Part shown: piece after piece, positions 34,239-42,336 of the stretch
Numbering within the stretch: position 1 is the first letter of the stretch
Layout of the letters: the number at the start of each line of letters is the position of its first letter
Source: CALBPI01 sp039821605
Lineage (GTDB): Bacteria; Pseudomonadota; Gammaproteobacteria; Steroidobacterales; Woeseiaceae
Assembly (NCBI GenBank): GCA_039821605.1
Contig: JBCBNV010000001.1
Span: forward strand, 186,001-250,000
Direction of reading: 5' to 3'
Length of the DNA: 64,000 bases
The notes under the pieces: model-generated
Databases searched by the model: none
What the model saw: the letters and a program-made list of their open reading frames with translations, nothing else
Told to the model about the DNA's origin: nothing
Made by a program: the position numbers and the translations under genes

Positions 34239-35765
34239 ATGGGGAACAAGCTCGAACATATCGCCATCGTTGGTGGCGGTTCGGCGGGATGGATGACGGC
34301 AGCCGCGCTCGCGCACGCCGTAGGCCGCAGTTGCCGCATCACGCTCATCGAGTCCGAGGCCATCGGCACCGTCGGTGTGGGTGAGGCCACGATTCCCCCA
34401 ATCAAGCTCTTCAACCAGCGGCTGGGTATCAGCGAGGCCGACTTCGTACGCGCCACGCAGGGCAGCTTCAAGCTGGGCATCCAATTCGTCGACTGGGCCC
34501 GCAAGGGCGAGGCCTATTTCCACCCGTTCGGTACTTACGGCGCCGACTTCGACGTCGTGCCGCTGCACCATTACTGGTTGCAGGCGCGTGCCGCGGGCCG
34601 CGCGGCAGCGCTCGACGACTACTGCATGGCCTGGGGCGCCGCGAGCCGCAGCCGGTTTTCGCAGCCGATGCCGGATCGGCGCATGGTGCAGTCGACGTTC
34701 GACTATGCCTACCACTTCGATGCGGGGCAGTACGCCGCCTTCCTGCGCCGCTACGCAGAGGCGCGTGGTGTCACGCGCCAAGAAGGTCGCGTGGTGGACG
34801 TCGCGCTCGATGGTGCGTCCGGTGATGTCGCGTCGGTCACGCTCGACGACGGTCGCGTCGTTGAAGCCCAGTTCTGGGTCGACTGTTCGGGCTTCCGCGG
34901 TCTGTTGATCGAGCAGCACCTGCATACGGGCTACCACGACTGGACGCACTGGTTGCCCTGCGACCGCGCGATGGCGGTACCGTCGGCGCCGGCCGATGAC
35001 CTCATTCCCTATACGCGCTCGACGGCCAAGGCCGCGGGCTGGCAGTGGCGCATTCCGCTGCAGCACCGGACGGGCAACGGGCTCGTCTACTGCAGCCGCT
35101 ACCTGTCCGACGACGAGGCGGCCAGCACGCTGCTCGACGGCCTCGACTCAGAACCGCTTGGCGATCCGCGCCCGCTGCGTTTCCGCACCGGTCGGCGCCG
35201 CCAATTCTGGAATCGAAACTGCGTTGCCATTGGCCTTGCCGCGGGTTTCATGGAGCCGCTCGAGTCCACGAGCCTGCACCTGATCCAGACCGGTATCACG
35301 CGTTTGCTCGCGCTGTTCCCGGACGCGCGCATGGATCCGTTGGCGGCGGCCGAATACAACCGGCTGACCGCGGCCGAATATGAAGGCATTCGCGACTTCC
35401 TGATCCTGCACTACCACGCCACGCAACGTGACGACGCGCCGTTGTGGCGCGCCTGCGCGAACATGTCGATTCCAGACACGCTGGCTTACAAAATGGACCA
35501 GTTTCGTGCCGGCGCGCGGCTTGTGTCGTCGGGTGTGGAGCTGTTTCAGAATCCAAGCTGGCTGGCCGTGCTCATCGGCCAGCACGTGGAGCCCGAGCAA
35601 TTCGACGCGCTTGTGGAGCTACGGCCCGATGTCGATGGCATCGGGCGACTGGCGGGACTCAAGCGCGTGATCGCCGAGAGCGCCGAGGCCATGCCCACGC
35701 ATGCCGATTTCATAGCGCAGCACTGCCGCGCGGAGACGCCTGTTGTGGCCGCTGCCGCCGGCTAA
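34239..35765 (+). CDS. Flavin-dependent tryptophan-halogenase-family protein 2
   Basis: The protein has 508 residues from ATG 34239 with GGGGGG upstream; the frame is open to 33288 but that part is antisense to the amylase. The same catalytic set as in halogenase 1 is present: GGGSAGW, VGVGEATIPP, K78 (PrnA Lys79 equivalent), WQWRIP starting at W268, and FMEPLESTS. I therefore expect an active FAD-dependent enzyme needing a flavin reductase partner, which is not encoded here. Substrate unknown. Its position beside amylase and MFS genes, with the shared operator motif, suggests it is expressed with sugar uptake. Confidence 0.88.
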   Translation: MGNKLEHIAIVGGGSAGWMTAAALAHAVGRSCRITLIESEAIGTVGVGEATIPPIKLFNQRLGISEADFVRATQGSFKLGIQFVDWARKGEAYFHPFGTYGADFDVVPLHHYWLQARAAGRAAALDDYCMAWGAASRSRFSQPMPDRRMVQSTFDYAYHFDAGQYAAFLRRYAEARGVTRQEGRVVDVALDGASGDVASVTLDDGRVVEAQFWVDCSGFRGLLIEQHLHTGYHDWTHWLPCDRAMAVPSAPADDLIPYTRSTAKAAGWQWRIPLQHRTGNGLVYCSRYLSDDEAASTLLDGLDSEPLGDPRPLRFRTGRRRQFWNRNCVAIGLAAGFMEPLESTSLHLIQTGITRLLALFPDARMDPLAAAEYNRLTAAEYEGIRDFLILHYHATQRDDAPLWRACANMSIPDTLAYKMDQFRAGARLVSSGVELFQNPSWLAVLIGQHVEPEQFDALVELRPDVDGIGRLAGLKRVIAESAEAMPTHADFIAQHCRAETPVVAAAAG

Positions 35766-35770
35766 GTTGA

Positions 35771-35784
35771 TGTAAACGTATTCA
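35771..35784. promoter_or_regulatory. Candidate LacI-family operator before the MFS transporter
   Basis: TGTAAACGTATTCA differs at two of 14 positions from the arm TGCATACGTATTCA of the malQ/TonB-receptor palindrome. It lies 61 bp before the MFS start codon. Confidence 0.65.
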
Positions 35785-35845
35785 TTTGTTCGTTGCGCCA
35801 CGCTGTGGCACAAGCAACGGCACGCATGCTGGTTGGGGGGCAACC

Positions 35846-37378
35846 ATGCAACAAAAACCTGCACTGGGATTCTGGCAAATCTGGAACATGTGTTTCGGGT
35901 TTCTCGGCATCCAGATGGGATTCGCGCTGCAGAACGCGAACGTCAGCCGTATCTTTCAGACGCTTGGGGCGGACACCTCAGATCTCGCGTTGTATTGGGT
36001 CGCTGCGCCGCTAACCGGCCTTATTGTGCAACCCATCGTCGGTTATATGAGCGACCGAACGTGGACGCGGTTCGGCCGGCGGCGGCCTTATTTCACTGTA
36101 GGCGCCGTTCTGGCGACACTCGCACTGCTGGTCATGCCTAACTCGCCGACACTGTGGTATGCGGTCGGCATGCTCTGGATTCTGGATGCGAGCATCAACG
36201 TGTCGATGGAGCCGTTTCGCGCCTTCGTGGGCGACATGTTGCCTGAGCGTCAGCGAACAGCCGCGTTTTCGATGCAGACATTCTTTATTGGTATTGGTGC
36301 TGTCGTTGGGTCGGTCTTGCCCTCCATCATGACTGACTTTTTTGGGGCATCAAACGTCGCAGAGGCCGGCGAGATACCTCAGTCAATAAAATGGGCGTTC
36401 TACGTCGGCGGGTCGATCTTTTTGATGTCGGTCATGTGGACGGTTTTCCGAACGCGCGAGTACTCGCCGAAGCAACTCAAGGAATTTGATGCCGCCAGGC
36501 CGCCTTCACACACCTTTGATGACACGTCGCTGAGAGCGGCGAGTAAATACTTGTCATGGGGCGTAGTTTGTATCGTCCTTGGTGCAGCGGGATGGTACGC
36601 GATCTGGCGCGTTGGCTTGGACAAGCAGCTCTTCATTATGGCTGGTGCCATCGCAGCGTTCGGCGTACTTCAGGTCATCGTTGCTTGCCTGCAAAATGCG
36701 GGACACACAAAAAATGGTGTTTACGAGGTCGTCCACGATCTGTTTCACATGCCTCGTGTCATGAAACAGCTCGCGGTTGTTCAGTTTTTTTCCTGGTTCG
36801 CATTGTTTTGTCTTTGGGTTTTCGGCGTGTCGGCTGTGACGAGCTTCCACTATGGAACGAGCGACCCAACGACAGAGCTCTTTGGCAAAGGTGCCAACTG
36901 GGTTAACTGGCTGTTTGGTGCCTACAACGGCGTCGCCGCGGTCGCAGCGATTGCACTTCCGTTTATCGCGCACAAGCTGGGCTGTCGGTGGTGTCATGCA
37001 CTCAATTTGGCGATTGGTGGCCTATGCCTTGCCAGTTTCATAATTGTTAAGGATCCGGATTGGTTGTTGCTCCCGATGATCGGCGTCGGTATTGCCTGGG
37101 CGTCGATTCTGTCGCTTCCGTACGCGTTGCTGTCCAGCAATCTCCCGAGCCACAAGATGGGCGTGTACATGGGGATCTTCAATTTCTTCATCGTCATCCC
37201 GCAGGTCACTGTCGCGGGGATCATGGGGCCGACGCTGGACGCGTTCTTTGACGGCCAACCAATTTTTGCGTTGGTCATCGGCGGCGTCCTGATGATCGTT
37301 GCCGGTGGCGCGGCCTTGCTCGTCGACAAAGAGGCCGAGCCTGTGGGCATGATGGACGGCGAGCCGGTAGCCACGTAA
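35846..37378 (+). CDS. MFS sugar transporter (GPH/SLC45-like, probably maltose/maltodextrin)
   Basis: The protein has 510 residues from ATG 35846 with TTGGGGGG upstream. About twelve membrane segments are visible. Loop motifs DRTWTRFGRRRPYF after TM2-3 and MEPFRAFVGDMLPERQRT are typical of glycoside-pentoside-hexuronide or sucrose/maltose MFS carriers. It should import maltose or maltodextrins across the inner membrane. The next gene starts inside its stop (TAATG, one shared base). Its base composition is clearly lower in GC than its neighbours (a 60-nt stretch at 36781 has about 47% GC). Confidence 0.88.
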   Translation: MQQKPALGFWQIWNMCFGFLGIQMGFALQNANVSRIFQTLGADTSDLALYWVAAPLTGLIVQPIVGYMSDRTWTRFGRRRPYFTVGAVLATLALLVMPNSPTLWYAVGMLWILDASINVSMEPFRAFVGDMLPERQRTAAFSMQTFFIGIGAVVGSVLPSIMTDFFGASNVAEAGEIPQSIKWAFYVGGSIFLMSVMWTVFRTREYSPKQLKEFDAARPPSHTFDDTSLRAASKYLSWGVVCIVLGAAGWYAIWRVGLDKQLFIMAGAIAAFGVLQVIVACLQNAGHTKNGVYEVVHDLFHMPRVMKQLAVVQFFSWFALFCLWVFGVSAVTSFHYGTSDPTTELFGKGANWVNWLFGAYNGVAAVAAIALPFIAHKLGCRWCHALNLAIGGLCLASFIIVKDPDWLLLPMIGVGIAWASILSLPYALLSSNLPSHKMGVYMGIFNFFIVIPQVTVAGIMGPTLDAFFDGQPIFALVIGGVLMIVAGGAALLVDKEAEPVGMMDGEPVAT

Positions 37379-39027
37379 TGCGACGAGTGATTGGCGCATC
37401 GCTGCTGGCTCTGCTCGCCGGCTGCCAAACCACCCAGTCCCCGCTAGAGCGTTTCGTCGGCACGGACCACCCGTTCGCCGCCGAGTCCGTGTACTTCGTC
37501 GTCACGGATCGGTTCGTCGATGGCGACCCCGGCAACAATTATCCGGAGCAAGGTGGCGAAAACCGGAGCTTCAACCGCCCCATCGTTAACCCCGATGGGC
37601 AGGCCGCCAATCTCGGTTACCTGGGCGGCGACTTCGCGGGCATCGTGCAGAACGCGGACTACATCGCCGAGATGGGTTTTACGGCCTTGTGGCTCACGCC
37701 CATCATCGACAACCCCGACGCGGCATTCACGGGCGGTGCCGAGGTGGGTGAGGAGGGCGCATTCTTCACCGACAAGGGTAAGACGGGCTACCACGGTTAT
37801 TGGGGCGTCAACTTCTTCGCGCTCGACGAACACCTCGTCTCACCGGGCCTGGATTTCCGCGCGCTGAGTACGCAGCTCGGTGACAAAGGCATCCGTGTCG
37901 TGCTCGATGTCGTGTGCAATCACGGTGCGCCGTCGTTCGACATGCCGCAGGACCTGCCCAAGTTCGGGGAGCTCTACGATCAGGACGGGACGCTTGTCGC
38001 CGACCACATGAACACGCACCCCGAAGCGCTCGATGACGCCGAGCCGCTGCACGCGTTCTTCAACCGCGAGACCGACATCGCGCAGCTCTCCAATTTCAAC
38101 GAAAACAACCCCGACGTGCTCGACTACTTCGTCCGCGCCTACACGTATTGGATCGAGCAGGGCGCGTCCGCATTTCGGATCGACACCATCAAGCACATGC
38201 CCGACGCTTACTGGGCGAAGTTCTCGGCCGAGATTCGTGAGCGCCATCCCGACTTCTTCATGTTCGCCGAGAGCTACAGCTTCGACGCCGCAGAGATTGC
38301 GCGTCACACCTGGCCTGAAAACGGCGCCATTAGCGTGCTCGATTTTCCGATGCAGTCGGCGATGTCGGATGTGTTTGGGCGCAAGCAGACGGGTTACGAG
38401 CGACTCGCCGAGGTCCTGCACCTCGATGACCGGCTGTATCAGAACCCCTACGAGCTCATGAGCTTCTACGACAACCACGACATGCGGCGGCTGGACGCCG
38501 ATGCCAGTGGATTCATCGACGCGAACAATTGGTTGTTCACGGCGCGCGGTATACCCGTGTTCTATTACGGTTCCGAAATCGGCTTCCGCGCGGGCCGCGG
38601 CGAGCACGGCGGCAACCGCGACTATTTCGGCGCCAACAACGTGGAGCGCGCCAAGTCGCATCCGATTCGCGAACAGCTCATCAAGATCGCCAATGTGCGC
38701 CGGGAACACGTGTCGCTGCAGCGCGGCCTTCAACTTGGCCTCGAGCTGGAAGGGGATCGCGCCGCGTTCCTGCGCGTCTACCAGGACGCGGGCGCATCGG
38801 AAACGGCGCTAGTACTGCTCAACAAGGGCGATAGCCTGCAGCGGTTCGACATCGATGCGCGGCTTCGCGGCCAGTCCTGGCGTGACGCGTTGGCGGGTGA
38901 CGTCCTGGTCGTCGGCGCCGTCACCGTGCCCGCACACGGCGTGCGGGTGCTGATCAGCGACACACCGATTCGGGATGCCGGTTTGCTGGACGCACTGCGC
39001 GCGTTGCAGTCGGCGGCGAGCCGCTAG
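37378..39027 (+). CDS. GH13 alpha-amylase lipoprotein
   Basis: The protein has 549 residues. The N-terminus MRRVIGASLLALLAGC carries a clear lipobox (LAGC, C16) with Gln at +2, so it should be lipid-anchored in the outer membrane. The GH13 barrel follows directly: VYFVVTDRFVDGDPGNN (calcium site region), VVCNHGAPSF, AFRIDTIKHMPDAYW (nucleophile), FFMFAESYSFD (acid) and MSFYDNHDMRRLD (third Asp). It resembles cell-bound amylases that feed TonB receptors. It is translationally linked to the MFS gene and meets lacI tail to tail with a 4-nt overlap. Confidence 0.9.
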   Translation: MRRVIGASLLALLAGCQTTQSPLERFVGTDHPFAAESVYFVVTDRFVDGDPGNNYPEQGGENRSFNRPIVNPDGQAANLGYLGGDFAGIVQNADYIAEMGFTALWLTPIIDNPDAAFTGGAEVGEEGAFFTDKGKTGYHGYWGVNFFALDEHLVSPGLDFRALSTQLGDKGIRVVLDVVCNHGAPSFDMPQDLPKFGELYDQDGTLVADHMNTHPEALDDAEPLHAFFNRETDIAQLSNFNENNPDVLDYFVRAYTYWIEQGASAFRIDTIKHMPDAYWAKFSAEIRERHPDFFMFAESYSFDAAEIARHTWPENGAISVLDFPMQSAMSDVFGRKQTGYERLAEVLHLDDRLYQNPYELMSFYDNHDMRRLDADASGFIDANNWLFTARGIPVFYYGSEIGFRAGRGEHGGNRDYFGANNVERAKSHPIREQLIKIANVRREHVSLQRGLQLGLELEGDRAAFLRVYQDAGASETALVLLNKGDSLQRFDIDARLRGQSWRDALAGDVLVVGAVTVPAHGVRVLISDTPIRDAGLLDALRALQSAASR

Positions 39028-40070
39028 CGGGGGTGGCCGCCGCAGGAGCGGCGCACGACGAGGTGCGGTTCGATGAGCGCCGAGGCAACGGAGCGCTCGT
39101 GGATCAGGCCAATCAGGCTGTCCACGAGCAGGGCGCCCGCACGCTGCGTGTCCTGACGGATGGTCGTGAGCCCGGGATTCACATACGACGCGGCAGGGAT
39201 GTCGTCGAAGCCGACAAGCCCGATGTCTTCGGGCACGCGTTTGCCCAGTTCCTGCAGTGCGCGCAGCGCGCCGATGGCGATGAGGTCGGAACAGGTGACG
39301 ATGGCGTCGAAATCCGCGCCGCCCAGCACCAGCGACTGAACCGCAATGTAGCCTGCGTTCTCGCTGTTCTCGGCGTCGCGCTGCAAGGCCGGGTCGGGCT
39401 CGATGCCCGCTGTCTTGAGCGCGGCTTCGTAACCAAAGTAGCGCGCGCGAAATTCAGGGAAGCCCGGGCCGTTGTCGCCCAGGAAGGCGATGCGTTTGCG
39501 GCCCAGTGACAACAGGTGTTCGGTGGACTGGCGACCGCCCGATACGTTGTCGCAGCCCAGCGAGCGGCCCTCGTGTTGTTCGAGCGTCGGGCCCCAGATC
39601 ATGTAGTGGGCACCGCCCTCGTCGAGGGCGCGCAGTTTCTCGCCGTAATTCAGGTAGTCGCCGTAGCCGAGCAGGATGATGCCGTCGGCGCGATTGCTGG
39701 CCTCGTAGCGGCCCTGCCAGTTATTGCTGAGCTGCTGGAACGAGACGAGCAGATCGTAATCGGATGCGGCTGCCGCTCGCGCGATGCTGCCCAGCATGGA
39801 CAGGAAGAAGGGGTTGATCTGCGATTCGTCAGTGCTCGAGTCCTCGAACAGCAGCAGCGCAATGGTGTTCGAGTGCCGGCTGCGCAGGCCCGCAGCATTC
39901 TTGTCGACGCGGTAGTTGAGCTCGCGCGCAACCTCCATGACGCGCGCCCGCGTCTCGGGGGTAACCTCCGGGCTGTTGCGCAGCGCACGGGAGACGGTCG
40001 CCTGCGAAACGCCCGCGGCGTATGCGATATCCCGAGATGTTGGCTTGCCGCTCTTCAATGGACCCCCCAT
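39024..40070 (-). CDS. LacI-family transcriptional repressor of the maltodextrin locus
   Basis: The protein has 348 residues from ATG 40068-40070. A TTG at 40056-40058 (LKSGKPTSRDIAY), preceded by GGGGGG, is an alternative start. The N-terminal helix-turn-helix (SRDIAYAAGVSQATVSRALR) and hinge helix (KNAAGLRSRHSNTIALL) are followed by a sugar-binding periplasmic-protein-like domain (VGFDDIPAASYVNPGLTTIRQD). By analogy with MalR/MalI/SusR-type regulators it should bind DNA without maltodextrin-type ligands and release it with them. The open frame continuing to 40964 is antisense to the next gene and is not coding. Confidence 0.9.
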   Translation of the reverse strand: MGGPLKSGKPTSRDIAYAAGVSQATVSRALRNSPEVTPETRARVMEVARELNYRVDKNAAGLRSRHSNTIALLLFEDSSTDESQINPFFLSMLGSIARAAAASDYDLLVSFQQLSNNWQGRYEASNRADGIILLGYGDYLNYGEKLRALDEGGAHYMIWGPTLEQHEGRSLGCDNVSGGRQSTEHLLSLGRKRIAFLGDNGPGFPEFRARYFGYEAALKTAGIEPDPALQRDAENSENAGYIAVQSLVLGGADFDAIVTCSDLIAIGALRALQELGKRVPEDIGLVGFDDIPAASYVNPGLTTIRQDTQRAGALLVDSLIGLIHERSVASALIEPHLVVRRSCGGHPR

Positions 40071-40284
40071 GCGTTCGGCTCCGCCAATGTAGCCCCCGCG
40101 CGCAGCATTTTGAACCACCGCCGTCTCGAATCCTTCACAAAACGTAAACAAACCTGGGACAAACGGCGCCGAGTCCACCGCGACTTTGCGCTCAGGCTTG
40201 CATTGCCAGAGTCGTCCGGCTCTAATTTTGGCTCCCGCGCGGCACTGCTGGTCGCCGGGCAACGCGCGGCAAGAGGGGACCAGC
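40071..40284. other. Divergent intergenic region lacI / aminotransferase
   Basis: These 214 nt must hold the promoters of lacI and the class V aminotransferase gene. TCACAAAACGTAAACA near 40135 has a CGT core with some likeness to the locus operator (about 9 of 14), too weak to call. Confidence 0.35.
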
Positions 40285-41388
40285 GTGATTCCATACAGAG
40301 ACCTGTTCGGGCCGGGCCCGTCGAACGTGCCCGACGCGGTGCTCATCGCGCTCGCGCAGCCCACGATCGGCCACCTTGACCCTGTGTTTCTCGAGGTCAT
40401 GGACGATGTGGTCGCGGATCTGCGCACCTGCTTCATGACCAAAAACCCGGTGACCTTTGTCATGTCGGCCCCCGGATCGATCGGCATGGAAGCGTCATTC
40501 GTGAATACCGTTGAATGCGGCGACAAGGTCATCATTTGCATCAATGGTGTCTTTGGCGGGCGCATGAAGAGCATCTGCGAGCGCATCGGCGCCGATGTGG
40601 TGACGGTCGAGGACGAATGGGGCACACCCGTCGACCCCGAAAAGCTCGCGGATGCGCTCAAGGCCAATCCCGACACCGCCGTTGTGGCGTTCGTGCACGC
40701 CGAGACGAGCACGGGAGTGCGGTCGGACGCCAAGACGCTGGCGGCTCTCGCCAAAGACGCCGGCTGCCTCGTGATTGCCGATACCGTAACGTCGCTAAGC
40801 GGTGTGGAACTGCGCGTCGATGAATGGCAACTCGACGTCGTGTACTCGGGCAGCCAGAAGTGCCTGAGCTGCGTGCCCGGGCTGGCTCCGATCACGTTCT
40901 CGCCCGCCGCCATCGAAAAGGCCTCACAGCGCAATTCGCCCGTGCCGAGTTGGTTCTGCGACACGAATCTGCTCGCGCCTTACTACACCGACGGTGAGTC
41001 CAAGCGTGCGTATCACCACACGGCGCCCGTGAACTCGCTGTTCGCAATGCGCGAGGCGCTGCGTCTCGCTGTAGACGAAGGACTGCCCGCACGATGGGCG
41101 CGCCACAGCAATGCGGCTGAGCAGCTCTGGAAGCGACTCGAAGCCGCTGACCTCTCGCTGCCCGTGGCCCTCGAGCACCGGTTGGCACCGCTGACCGTCG
41201 TGTCGATTCCGTCCAACGTGAACGATGTCGCCGTGCGCGAGCGACTGCTTCAGACGCGCAGCATCGAGATTGGCGCGGGGCTCGGCAAGTTTGCGGGCAA
41301 CGCGTGGCGCATCGGCCTTATGGGCGCCAATGCCTCGATCGACCGCGCCAACTTCATCGCCGACGCGTTGATCGAAGCCCTCGGCTAG
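40285..41388 (+). CDS. Class V aminotransferase (alanine/serine-glyoxylate type)
   Basis: The protein has 367 residues from GTG 40285, preceded by AAGAGGGGA. It has the fold-type I layout of alanine-glyoxylate/serine-pyruvate aminotransferases: FGPGPSNVPDAVL and PTIGHLDPVFLEVMDD at the start, SAPGSIGMEASF, HAETSTGVRSDA, ADTVTSLSGVEL and the PLP-lysine block YSGSQKCLSCVPGL. Amino donor and acceptor cannot be decided. No photorespiratory, serine-cycle or purine-degradation genes adjoin it, so its link with the sugar locus is not evident. Confidence 0.87.
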   Translation: MIPYRDLFGPGPSNVPDAVLIALAQPTIGHLDPVFLEVMDDVVADLRTCFMTKNPVTFVMSAPGSIGMEASFVNTVECGDKVIICINGVFGGRMKSICERIGADVVTVEDEWGTPVDPEKLADALKANPDTAVVAFVHAETSTGVRSDAKTLAALAKDAGCLVIADTVTSLSGVELRVDEWQLDVVYSGSQKCLSCVPGLAPITFSPAAIEKASQRNSPVPSWFCDTNLLAPYYTDGESKRAYHHTAPVNSLFAMREALRLAVDEGLPARWARHSNAAEQLWKRLEAADLSLPVALEHRLAPLTVVSIPSNVNDVAVRERLLQTRSIEIGAGLGKFAGNAWRIGLMGANASIDRANFIADALIEALG

Positions 41389-41395
41389 CCGGGCG

Positions 41396-42220
41396 TCATC
41401 GACGCGTCAGCGCCGCCTTGCTGGCGTCGAGATAATCGAGCGCGGCACTGCCCGCGCGAATGGCTGTGCAGATCTGCAGCACGTCGAGCATGGCGAGTTG
41501 CGCGAGTCGGGAGCTCATCGGAGTGTACAAGGCCGTGTCTTCATCGACGTCAATCAGCAAGGGTGTTTGCGCGGCCTGCGCGAGGCGTGAGCCGGGCGAG
41601 GTCAGGGCTATCGTTGCGGCGCCCGCGCGCACGGCATCTTGCACGGCCGATACCACGGCTGACGATTCGCCGGTCTTCGAGATGGCGACGAATGCGGTGT
41701 CCTCGGCGCTCACGGCGGCCACCTGGCGAATGCTGGGTTCGTCGCAAAACGCGGCGCAGGCCAGGCCGAGGCGGAAGAACTTGTTCTGCGCGTCGAGCGC
41801 GACGCTTGCGGAAGCGCCCACACCCACGAACGCGATGCGACTCGCGTTCGCGAGCACGTTTGCGGCCTGCTCGAGCCGGTCGCCGTCGACCGCCTGCTGT
41901 ACCCGGCGCAGCTCGCGGATACTCGCGCCGATCACCTTGTCGGCAACGGTCGCTGGCGTGTCCTCGGCGGCTACCTCGGCGTGCAGCACCTCGCCGCGTG
42001 TGGCCAGGTACCCGGCAAGGCGCAGCCGCATGTCGCGGAATCCTGTCGCGCCGACACTGCGGCAGAACCGGACCACGGTGGGTTCGCTGACCCCGGCGCT
42101 CGACGCCAGCGTAGCCAGGCGCAGGTCGCCCAGCCGATCGGGGTGCGCCAGCAGCCAGTCGGCGACAGCCATTTCGGCCGGCGACAGGCGGTCACGGAGC
42201 TGGTTGATGCGATCGAGCAT
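41396..42220 (-). CDS. hexR: HexR-type RpiR-family regulator of glucose catabolism
   Basis: The protein has 274 residues. An N-terminal RpiR helix-turn-helix (LATLASSAGVSEPTVVRFCRSVG) is followed by a SIS domain (NASRIAFVGVGASASVALDAQNKFFRLG, FVAISKTGESSAVV), which in HexR binds 2-keto-3-deoxy-6-phosphogluconate. It is divergent from zwf-pgl-edd-eda, the standard HexR target. A palindromic HexR-like site begins at the start codon itself, so it should repress its own synthesis. The lack of a Shine-Dalgarno sequence before this ATG suggests a leaderless message or a later start. Confidence 0.9.
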   Translation of the reverse strand: MLDRINQLRDRLSPAEMAVADWLLAHPDRLGDLRLATLASSAGVSEPTVVRFCRSVGATGFRDMRLRLAGYLATRGEVLHAEVAAEDTPATVADKVIGASIRELRRVQQAVDGDRLEQAANVLANASRIAFVGVGASASVALDAQNKFFRLGLACAAFCDEPSIRQVAAVSAEDTAFVAISKTGESSAVVSAVQDAVRAGAATIALTSPGSRLAQAAQTPLLIDVDEDTALYTPMSSRLAQLAMLDVLQICTAIRAGSAALDYLDASKAALTRR

Positions 42221-42234
42221 GTAGAAATACTACA
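42220..42234. promoter_or_regulatory. HexR operator at the hexR start codon
   Basis: TGTAGAAATACTACA is a perfect 5-5-5 inverted repeat (TGTAG, CTACA) and agrees with the gammaproteobacterial HexR consensus TGTARTWWAAYTACA apart from the centre. It touches the hexR ATG. Confidence 0.7.
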
Positions 42235-42248
42235 TGAATTCGATTGCA
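42235..42248. promoter_or_regulatory. Candidate LacI-family operator in the hexR/zwf interval
   Basis: TGAATTCGATTGCA is identical to the copy between amylase 1 and halogenase 2 at 34163-34176. It lies immediately beside the HexR palindrome. Confidence 0.55.
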
Positions 42249-42282
42249 TACCTGATCAGAAACCCACGAAAAACCAATTATC

Positions 42283-42297
42283 TGTAGTAAAATTTCG
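42283..42297. promoter_or_regulatory. HexR operator overlapping the zwf promoter
   Basis: TGTAGTAAAATTTCG matches the HexR consensus TGTARTWWAAYTACA at 13 of 15 positions. It contains TAAAAT (42288-42293), a plausible -10 box, 43 bp before the zwf start. Confidence 0.65.
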
Positions 42298-42336
42298 TAA
42301 TCTCACGGCAAGCTGACACCTCAGGGACCCATACGC

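Noticed and set aside
40135..40150. A further LacI-type operator upstream of lacI
   Set aside because: Only about 9 of 14 positions agree with the locus motif, close to what chance might give in this composition.
40071..40964. 300-residue N-terminal extension of the LacI regulator
   Set aside because: LacI proteins begin directly with the helix-turn-helix, and the extension is antisense to the aminotransferase gene.
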